This document shows positions 56,976 to 64,000 of a stretch of DNA of 64,000 nucleotides, piece after piece (position 1 is the first letter of the stretch; every line of letters begins with the position of its first letter). The position numbers and the translations under genes are program-made. The notes under the pieces are model-generated. The model had not been told where the DNA came from and searched no databases. It saw only the letters and a program-made list of their open reading frames with translations. The DNA is from Leptobrachium leishanense (Eukaryota > Chordata > Amphibia > Anura > Megophryidae): the NCBI GenBank assembly GCA_009667805.1, contig CM019063.1:84533877-84597876 (forward strand), read 5' to 3'.

Positions 56976-57627
56976 TGACTTACAAGTGGAAAAGGGATAT
57001 ACCACCAAGTGGTCTGGAGAGGCAGCTGACTCCACAAATACCAGATACTGTATGACTTTTATTTTTTATTCTTCCCTGCACTGATTATTAAGAATTTCAC
57101 AAACATTAAGACTTTTACAACCTGGAGTATACAGGATAAGGCTGTAAATGTCACATTACTTTGTTTTATCCTAGATTGTTTTATCCTATTTGCACTATTT
57201 TACTTGCATTGTATTTTATTTGATTGTATTGAGGTTGTTTATTTACCATCACCACCGGGTATCGCGTCAGTGGCACAGATTATCACCATTTTTAATAAAA
57301 TCTTGTGCTGTGTTTATCTGGCCGATCAAGTCAACTTCTTTGGAATACTTTGCTAGGTGGATTCTAAATATGTTTCACTATTGTCTCCAGCTATATTTGG
57401 ATTAGAGTCAATGTTTGAGCAAATGGCTAATTGGATCATGTATCACTCATCACTGTGACACTGTGTATCATTAGATATAGAAAAAAAATTATACGTAGGT
57501 GACAACAGGCAATTCAGCCAAATACAAAAGACACTTCTTGAGCAATAGTGTTAATCTACATCAGGCAACGTGAGGAAGAGCTATTTCCTTTGAGTATTTT
57601 GCATGTTTATAAGAAAGACAAACTTAT

Positions 57628-58026
57628 CCCCTTCACTACCAAGTGATTTTGCAAAAAAAAAAATTTTTTAATTACACAGTAAGAAATATGTGGGCAGTAT
57701 TTCTTACTGTAATAAAATATTTGGCCAGTAGATGATGTCATCTACTGAGAAATTGAAATACAGCCATTACAGTTGCAGCTCGTGTTCCCTCCATCGGCTG
57801 CTGAATGTCCGTTGTCAGGGCATTCAGTTAGCGGATTTTAAACAATTTCAGTTTTTTGGGCATTATGTCCACAGGACTAAAACTTTGGGGGCACCTTCTG
57901 CAGCCCAAAAGCAAACAAAATTAATTTGCAGCAAACAAATTTCATTCGTTGCGCTGCAGATTGTGATATCGCAATATCGGGCCCCCAGATGGTTCCTTTT
58001 GGATCTCAATCTTGGTAGTGAAGGGG
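57628..58026. mobile_element. MITE with CCCCTTCACTACCAAG ends
   Basis: CCCCTTCACTACCAAGTG at the left faces CTTGGTAGTGAAGGGG at the right. The flanks read TTAT and ATAA rather than TTAA, so the target duplication has decayed. The interior resembles parts of 60130-60478 (GCAAACAAATT, CAGATGGT). Confidence 0.65.
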
Positions 58027-58136
58027 ATAATGTATGTTACAGCGTTGTGTTATACATTGCCATTTTCTTCATTAAAGTTTTTAATATAATTTATAATACA
58101 AAAATAACTAAATGGAAAAATAGAAGCATACATTAA

Positions 58137-58542
58137 CCACTTCGCTAACAAAACGCTTTTCATAACCACTGGTAGGACTCAGTGAATATATGGGAAACAA
58201 CTTTACAGGAACTATACAGTGAAACTGTTTGTGAAAATCTCAAATGCAAATTTCCACGCTGTATTCACTCTTTGACAGGCAGGTGATGCCACCTTCTGGC
58301 CAAAAAGTGATACTGCGTCTCTACATTTCAGCTTGGCTCCATTTTTATCTTGACGAGAAAAGCCAAACTCCAAACTGTTCACATTGCTTTAGCGCCTTGG
58401 CTGCCATGCCCGACGTGTGAAAACTTTCAGGACACATTATGGAGCCCATTTGCAAATGAATTAGATCAAATGGAGTATATGCGATATCGTGCACCAATAA
58501 GTGCTTTTGCATACTATATACTCGATTTTGGTAGTGAAGGGG
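58137..58542. mobile_element. TTAA-type MITE
   Basis: Ends CCACTTCGCTAAC and GGTAGTGAAGGGG, flanked by TTAA at 58133-58136 and 58543-58546. Non-coding. Confidence 0.7.
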
Positions 58543-58964
58543 TTAAAAGAAAACAATCAAGACTAGTGGAAACAAATGGAAGTCTGGGATTCCACAGGAG
58601 GAATAAACCTCAGACAATGCAGTCTTAAACACATGTTGCACTATTACAATCTTAACGTTAACGTTAGCACTCAGCTATGTGAGTGTTAATGTTAGGGTAA
58701 GTGGCCCTAGTGCAGGCCGGCCATATTACAATCCGAAACGGTTAAAAAGCTTCTGAGGAACCAGTCAGCACCAACTTAAAATCCCCCCAAAAATCAAATA
58801 CTCACCTCTCACTCCGCGGCAAACGGTGGCCCGATCTGCCGCTTCTGGCCGCCGAGAGCAAATTGAGACAGGGGAGTATTTGAATGGCGTAATGTTTCCT
58901 TAAGGTTAAAAAAAAAAATTTCTTTTCATTAATTGTATTTGAAACCTCTTGTTTCATCATCCAG

Positions 58965-59068
58965 TCAGAGGGTCCCAGAACTGAAACCCTGGAAACATTG
59001 TCTGCAATGGAGCTGGCTGAGCAGATAACTCTCTTGGATCACATCGTTTTCCGAAGCATTCCATACCA
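58965..59068 (+). CDS. RASGRF2: RASGRF2 exon: start of the CDC25 catalytic domain
   Basis: Encodes [20 protein letters not shown] followed by [14 protein letters not shown]. The AEQxTLLDH..F..IPY segment opens the CDC25-homology catalytic domain, which ejects GDP from Ras at the membrane. The acceptor is TTTCATCATCCAG (AG at 58963-58964), the donor CCA|GTAAGT (GT at 59069-59070). It ends with two bases of a codon. Joined to the next exon the codon reads CAA (Gln), where I recall Glu in mammals, so this may be a species difference. [14 protein letters not shown] is closer to RASGRF2 than to RASGRF1. Confidence 0.92.
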
Positions 59069-59187
59069 GTAAGTAAATCCACTTCAGCAAAATATCCATG
59101 CATTATATTTTTGGGTCTGTTAATCTTAAATCAGTATGAGCACTCACGTAACACAAGCATCAATTCCTCATGAATTTTACAAAAAAA

Positions 59188-59935
59188 AGGGGTAATTCAC
59201 TGATCTCCGAATCTCCCACCGTATTGCATCTAACGGAGAATTTCACCATCCGGTGCAATTTCAGGGAAATTTGTCTATTCACTTAGCTGTCAATATCCAA
59301 ATACTGGCAAATTGACAGCAAAATATATTGCAGTTCGCCGCAGTCGGCCACAATTCAACGGCACTGACATTGCCCCATAGAAAACTATTGTGTCTTCTAT
59401 TCACAGAATGCCAAACTGCACCGAAATTCGGGTGAAATGCCCTGATTTTCAATGTTTCAGTTCAACAAGTTTAAACAGGTGATTCAGTGGAAAAACGTAG
59501 TATCTTTTTTTTTTAAAAAAAATTAAAAGACCATTTATTCTTTTCATTTTCAGCTAAAAACTTTCTATTTTTTAGAACACCTTTTTGTATTTTTATATTT
59601 TTTAGACAAAATTTTTGTTTCTCAAATTTTTTTAAAAAGGTTTTTTTTCTATTCTGTAACAGACCATTTTACTCAATTTTAAAGGACCTTTTTTATTATT
59701 TCAACACATTTTAATAAATTTTATATTGGATAAAACACCTATTAGAACATTAAGAGAGTTCTGTTCTTTTGTTGTTGTTTTTTTTGCAGTTTGGTGGAAT
59801 TCTCCGATGGCAATCGGATGCAGTTCGGTGGTTATTGCCTGCAGTTTGGTGGTTTTCGCTGACATCCGATAACTGCTTCGGCGACTCCAATTTTGGCAAA
59901 ATAGGATGGCCATTCGCTAAACAGTGAATTCATTG
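59188..59935. mobile_element. MITE in RASGRF2 intron
   Basis: GGGTAATTCACTGATCTCCG near the left faces CTAAACAGTGAATTCATTG at the right. The interior repeats GAATTTC / GCAGTTTGG modules and T-runs like those of the MITE at 24308. Ends are approximate. Confidence 0.5.
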
Positions 59936-60129
59936 TGTTTTCGACAAATTGGAATCACCGAAGTACAGCAAAATTCAAAGCACCAAAATTACATGCAAAT
60001 CAAAAGAAACAGTAGGGGAACAGAATGTAAAAAGAGGGGGTACATCGAAAGTATCTGCAGCTACCGACATTTTATGTCATATATACAGAAAAAAAAATGA
60101 CCATGAATATCAAACCTATGGACTCACAT

Positions 60130-60478
60130 TATAGCGTTTGCGTACTTGTTGCAAACAAATTTTGTTTGCTTTTGGGCTCCAGAAGGTGTCCCCAAAATCT
60201 TAGCCCCATGCGCCCAAGGTGCTAAAATTGGTTACAAATCGGCTGGGGAATATCCCCTGACATAAGCGCATTCCCCAGCCGACCCGGAGACATGGGCTGC
60301 AGTTCTACCTGCAGTCACTCTTTTTGGCCAGTAGATGGCGACATCTGCCTGTCATATAGGTTGTTACTGTAAGTAGGAATATTCCCAAATATTTCTTACT
60401 GCATAACTAATTAGAAATTATTTTCCAAAAATCCACGGTGTCAGTGGATTTTTGGTAAATTAATTGGTAATGAAGGGG
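60130..60478. mobile_element. Partial TTAA-type MITE
   Basis: The right end GGTAATGAAGGGG is followed by TTAA at 60479-60482. GTTGCAAACAAATTTTGTTT and CCAGTAGATG recall 57628-58026 in inverted order. Left end not identified. A second related end (GGCAGTGAATGGATTAAG) lies at about 60624. Confidence 0.45.
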
Positions 60479-60851
60479 TTAAGGGCACATTCTAGAGCCA
60501 ATTTGCAAACGCATTTCATTTGCAGTAAACAAAATGTCTTTCCATTGCTCCGGAATAAGATCAGATTGAGTATTCTTCACCTTAGAGCAATTGCTTTTGA
60601 AGATTGTGGCTTCATGAGATCGTGGCAGTGAATGGATTAAGAAAGAAATGCCAGTGTAAAGCATATTGACCTGCTATTTTTTCTTCAGTATCATAATATA
60701 ATTATTCATGAACTATTTTTCATTGTGATCATTTAAAGCACATCTTTTCACAATGTCACTGCATAACACGCAGAGTCTGGCACAATCAACCGTGTAAACC
60801 TGCAATTATTAATTAATAAAAATTAATAAAACTGATAAGTTTGCTTTACAG

Positions 60852-60936
60852 AGAGTTCCTTGGCCAGGGTTGGATGAAAACAGATAAAAGTGGGAGGACA
60901 CCATATATCATGAAAACCAGTCAACATTTTAATGAT
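60852..60936 (+). CDS. RASGRF2: RASGRF2 exon: CDC25 domain, second segment
   Basis: After completing a split codon it encodes [20 protein letters not shown] followed by KTSQHFND. This continues the catalytic domain, and the E(F)x[14 protein letters not shown] run is a hallmark of RasGRF CDC25 domains. The acceptor is TTTGCTTTACAG (AG at 60850-60851), the donor GAT|GTAAGT (GT at 60937-60938). It ends in phase 0. TDKSG differs from the LDKNE-type wording I recall in mammals, otherwise well conserved. Confidence 0.92.
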
Positions 60937-61487
60937 GTAAGTTCTTTCTATGTATTAATCTACCTAGCTGTCTATATATCTATCTGCTCTCGCCTCTGCT
61001 GTAAAATTGAGGAGAAGCGACCTCACCAGCATGTCTCTGCTCAATCATGGAATGCAGGTTCAGATACCTTTCAGAACACCTCACCAGCAACTGTACTTTG
61101 GCAAGACAAGATAAATACCTATCTCACAATATATATAATGTAACTACATGACCCACCATTGTGACATGTTAAAAGAGCTAAACTGTCCGTCTAGACACAC
61201 CCTTCACCTTTCCAACCTGGTGTTTAAGAGGTTTTCTGGGAAGCTACCACCCTACCTGAATAGACTGCTTCCCCTAGCAGTTCCCTCATCCTATAACAGG
61301 GATGGCAAACATTTTTGAGCCCGAGTGCCCAAACTGGATCGCTGAACCAACTTATGTGTCTCAAAGTGCCAACCCCGCAATTAGACCTGAATACTGATTT
61401 ATTTTAGAAAAACACTTCATACGACTTTTTGAACTAATTATGTGCTTAAGTCTTAAAAGAAAAATACAGTATAAAGAAGATGAATAT

Positions 61488-61665
61488 ATTTCCCCAGCTC
61501 ACATATGGATATATTTGCCCCCAGCTCACACAAGGGTATATTACCCCCAGCTCACACAAGGATATATTGCTCCCAGCTCACATTTATATATTACCTCCAG
61601 CTCACACATGGATATATACTGGCCCCCAGCTCACACAGGGATATATATGTGCCCCCAGCTCGCTT
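61488..61665 (+). repeat. Short minisatellite (array E)
   Basis: Six to seven units of CCCCAGCTCACACAAGGATA plus TATTG with variable spacers. The reverse complement GAGCTGGGGGCAATATATCC is the core of arrays A and B. Confidence 0.9.
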
Positions 61666-61684
61666 GCCGCTCTGAGTGTTTTCC

Positions 61685-61849
61685 TCCCAGCGTGCGCGGG
61701 CAAATGATGCTGCCGGGCCGCTCATTGAAGTTCGCCAGCCGCGATCTCGCGGCGTTAACTCCGGAGTTAACACCGTGATCTCGCGAGATCGCAGCTGGCG
61801 GACTTCAACGAGTGGCCAGGCAGCATCATTTGCCCATGCGTGCTGGGAG
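61685..61849. repeat. CpG-rich palindrome beside array E
   Basis: GGGCAAATGATGCTGCC pairs with GGCAGCATCATTTGCCC. GAAGTTCGCCAGC pairs with GCTGGCGGACTTC. The centre is GTTAACTCCGGAGTTAAC near 61763. CCAGCCGCGATCTCGCG at 61735-61751 is identical to 53565-53581. Confidence 0.92.
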
Positions 61850-62034
61850 GAAGATGCTCTGAGCGGCAGTGAGGCAAGCCTATGGCTCGCGTGCCGACAC
61901 AGTCGACCCCACGTGCCGGGTGTGGCACGCGTGCCATAGGTTCGCCATCACTGTCCTATAACTTCCGATCCAGGACCTGCACCTTACTTGCAGAACCACA
62001 ATACAAAAAGGAAGTGGCACACCAAGCGTGCCCT

Positions 62035-62275
62035 CTAGCCATGATGGATCCCACCTCTACCGAATCCAGGAGTTCCTGAAGTGTTTGCAAGCATGAGGGA
62101 GCCCGCTTTCACTTCACCGAGACTACCAGAACTTCCGGGAGACTTGGGATCCAAAGCAAGGCAATTTTTTTTTTACACGCGATACAGATGTCTCGAACAT
62201 AACGCGACCCCTCCAATTTTAAGGTAAATTTTTGTCACCAAAATCTAGTGGTACAGTATATTCGAGTATCTACAG
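62035..62275. mobile_element. 3' part of the TAGATACTCGA MITE
   Basis: Matches 2296-2526 in order: GATGGATCCCACCTCT, GAGACTTGGGATCC, TAACGCGACCCCTCC, TTTTTGTCACCAAAAT, and the terminal TATTCGAGTATCTACAGTA. Its 5' half is absent. Confidence 0.85.
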
Positions 62276-62386
62276 TAATTAAATCTCTAGACAAAAACCA
62301 TTTGCATGAGGTCCTACCTGTCTTATTTGTTAAGCTGGATAAATAGGTTTTTTAGCCTGTGCACTGCAAATAAGAAAAAACACTTA

Positions 62387-62568
62387 CAGGTCTATTCAAA
62401 GAAAGGTGTAAATCCGGAGAATCAGCAGGAGAAGAGAACAATCTAGACCAAATAGCCGATTTGGAATGTGAGATGAATGGGAGAATTTTTCTGGTTTGGC
62501 CATTTTGACCTAGCATTTTCACTTCTCCACTCATTCTCCTAAGTTTCACCTTTCTTTGAGTAGACCTG
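62387..62568. mobile_element. Palindromic MITE, third copy of the 9910 family
   Basis: CAGGTCTATTCAAAGAAAGG faces CCTTTCTTTGAGTAGACCTG (written here with minor trimming), flanked by TTA at 62384-62386 and 62569-62571. The interior matches 9910-10089 and 52123-52294. Confidence 0.88.
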
Positions 62569-63489
62569 TTAATGATTTTCAGACCTGTCACTAAGAACTT
62601 TTCTTTGTACACACAACAGATAAACATAGGCCAGATCACCAGTGACCCATTAATGACAAGTTGAAAATGGGAAAAGCTGCACAAGCCTTTTCACATGGTT
62701 CTTCATTAACGTCCCTATTCCAGTCACTGTATCAGCAGAGTCAGAATATTTCCCAGCTGTTCCCTGATACCGGCAGTGGTGCAGCACATTGCCACAAATA
62801 TCAGTTCTTGGAGACAATAGAAATCCATGGAGCACAGAGCGACCCTGTACGAGCTCTGCTTGAGCGTCTTTGAGCAGGGAAGCGCAGGAGCCAAAGAAGG
62901 AGCACATAACAATACTAGGAACTATTTCTTCCCAGTCTACCAGTGCTCCGGGCCAGAGGAAGTGGGTGGATCGCATTGTCCTCTGCACCGTGGGATCTCG
63001 GGATAAGTAAAGGATTTTTTCAGTCCTATGGAATGACGGTATAGTGAGTTTGAATTACTTAACACCAGCTTTTCAAAGCCAATATTTTTTTCCTCCAAAT
63101 ACGGTCTCCAAAGGAGAGGAACGAGCTGTGGGAGAAGAGCTTATTCACCTCCTGCTAGGGGCAGACGAATGGCTTCAATACAGAGTACATTAAAGAAACC
63201 TGACGAAGCCGTAGACGAAGACGAGACATCCAAGCCGTAAGCAGAGCTTTTGGATCGGATGTAATATCGGCAGGAGGTGTTAGACATATCAGATCCAGAT
63301 GATGGTTTATCGGTTCCAGCTGATATTCTTACGAGCAAGTTGTGATCTAGCCCCATAAATAATGAAAACTGCAATATTGCGAGGATCTGTTTACACATGG
63401 GGGGGGGCATTCAGAGTTGTTGCCACTCAATTTGCATAAGCAGCTGTCAGGTTCACGCATTGATGTCTGGGATATTGTTTTTTTTTTAG

Positions 63490-63687
63490 ATGAGTAACCT
63501 CGTTGCCTCAGAAATCATGAGCCATCCCGATGTCATGTCGAGAGCTAGTTCGATTGAGAAGTGGGTGGTGGTAGCTGATATATGTCGCTGTTTGCACAAT
63601 TATAATGGTGTGCTGGAAATCACGTCGGCCTTGAACAGGAGTGCAGTTTACAGACTCAAGAAGACATGGGCTAAAGTCTCTAAGCAA
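63490..63687 (+). CDS. RASGRF2: RASGRF2 exon: CDC25 domain, third segment
   Basis: A 198-bp exon (66 codons, phase 0 to phase 0) encoding [20 protein letters not shown], then [38 protein letters not shown] and AKVSKQ. It is the conserved heart of the CDC25 fold: IEKW..VADICR.LHNYN, followed by the S.LN.SA..RLKKTW helix region that supports the catalytic hairpin. The acceptor is a T-run plus TTTTTTTAG (AG at 63488-63489), the donor [24 protein letters not shown] is the RASGRF2 wording, and RASGRF1 differs here. The remaining catalytic exons lie beyond the right edge. Confidence 0.95.
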
Positions 63688-63794
63688 GTAAGTAGTTTGT
63701 AGATATAGTGAGTATTTAATGCTCTTTAAAATGCTCTTGCTTTGTGCCTTTTCATATTTTTGCTCTTTGATGGACGCTGACAATTTACTCTAAA

Positions 63795-63930
63795 ACATGG
63801 ATATCAATCTCTGCCCCCCCCCCCCAGAGTTTGATTGCCTACAATTCCCAGATTCTTTGACTGCAATAGATGGCCAGAGAATCGTGGGAGTTGTAGTCCA
63901 GAGACAAATGGGGACCAGAGTTTGAGATCT
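63795..63930. mobile_element. hAT-type MITE related to the 3915 family
   Basis: CAGAGTTTGATTGCCTACAA at the left faces ACCAGAGTTTGAGATCTCTG at the right. The interior has AATTCCCAGATTC and GTGGGAGTTGTAGTCC, as in the ends of the outer hAT MITE (3915-3998 / 8654-8716). Located in the intron after the last visible exon. Confidence 0.55.
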
Positions 63931-64000
63931 CTGCTCTAAATGCTAAAAATAAGTAAATAAATGAAAAAAGGTGCATTTATAGTTAATTGTGTATCTGAGC

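Larger units (their letters stand above)
56489..58964 (+). other. RASGRF2 intron, 2.5 kb
   Basis: Holds the palindromic element at 56512-56975 and TTAA-type MITEs at 57628-58026 and 58137-58542. A partial MITE end lies at 58630-58740. 56976-57627 shows nothing I recognise. Confidence 0.8.
61297..61953. mobile_element. hAT-type element carrying minisatellite E and hairpin
   Basis: The left CAGGGATGGCAAAC faces the right GTTCGCCATCACTG. Perfect 8-bp TCCTATAA copies lie at 61289-61296 and 61954-61961. GTGGCACGCGTGCC near the right end and GAGTGCCCAAACTG near the left are typical of an abundant vertebrate hAT MITE. Contents in order: array E, CpG-rich palindrome, right arm. Confidence 0.9.
61133..62030 (+). 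pseudogene. LINE RT C-terminal fragment split by a hAT
   Basis: 61133-61288 (ACTACATGACCCACCATTGT, ACCTTTCCAACCTGGTGTTT, GAAGCTACCACCCTACCTGA) and 61962-62030 (CTTCCGATCCAGGACC, AAAAGGAAGTGGC) match the LINE pieces at 30036-30131, 31354-31420 and 32075-32135. The hAT at 61297-61953 separates them. Confidence 0.8.
60937..63489 (+). other. RASGRF2 intron, 2.6 kb
   Basis: Contains a LINE fragment split by a hAT that carries array E, and two MITE copies. 62570-63480 has no feature I can support. Confidence 0.8.

Noticed and set aside
62650..62988. 112-codon minus-strand ORF
   Set aside because: No recognisable motif. It overlaps other short frames and shows no exon borders.
41452..63687. Assignment of the exons to RASGRF1
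   Set aside because: The linker ALSQDEQDD and the catalytic stretch [13 protein letters not shown] fit RASGRF2 as I recall the two paralogues. A database alignment would settle it.

Overview
The window looks like a piece of a vertebrate genome, most likely an amphibian and probably a frog. Two things point there: split coding exons with GT-AG borders, and an extreme load of mixed transposons (hAT, Tc1, TTAA-type, PIF/Harbinger-like, CR1, L2-like and Ty3/gypsy elements, and long TIR palindromes). The species assignment is inference. There is one recognisable host gene. Six exons on the + strand (41452-41558, 54845-54957, 56428-56488, 58965-59068, 60852-60936, 63490-63687) join in consistent phase into about 222 codons. 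They cover the RasGEF N-terminal (REM) segment and the start of the CDC25 catalytic domain of a Ras guanine-nucleotide exchange factor, best matched to RASGRF2. The gene continues past the right edge. Bases 1-41451 are an upstream intron or upstream flank.

Layout. 1-3.9 kb: the tip of a gypsy-family LTR and several MITEs. 3.9-8.7 kb: a hAT element carrying about 3.7 kb of a 24/25-bp minisatellite, inserted in an older hAT-type MITE and itself invaded by a CR1 3' end. 9-11.1 kb: small MITEs. 11.1-23.4 kb: a Russian-doll block in which a 46-bp tandem array is split by an 11.4-kb hAT-type element (8-bp duplication GTGTGAGC). That element contains a decayed Ty3/gypsy element with a PNMA-like gag, the gypsy element contains an L2-like LINE, and a second minisatellite follows. 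24.3-28.4 kb: a MITE, a Tc1 element with a broken transposase, and a TIR element with an intact 278-codon ORF of a family I cannot name. 28.4-34.7 kb: AT-rich repeat fragments, then a 59-bp tandem array split by a LINE 3' end that holds three further insertions. 34.8-40.4 kb: a nearly full-length CR1 LINE on the minus strand with esterase ORF1, EN/RT ORF2 and tandem 5' monomers, interrupted by a hAT. 41.4-64 kb: the RASGRF2 exons, with introns crowded by TIR elements, three more minisatellites and two very long palindromes that bracket the 61-bp exon.

The strongest structural theme is that five minisatellites up to 57 kb apart share the core GAGCTGGGGCA..ATATCCATG. Each sits inside a different TIR-bounded element, and four of the five lie beside a CpG-rich hairpin. 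The most interesting candidate for an undescribed element is the one at 27041-28366. Apart from the host exons and that ORF, every coding-looking stretch is retrotransposon or transposon debris with stops, frameshifts or truncations, or is an artefact of stop-free tandem repeats.
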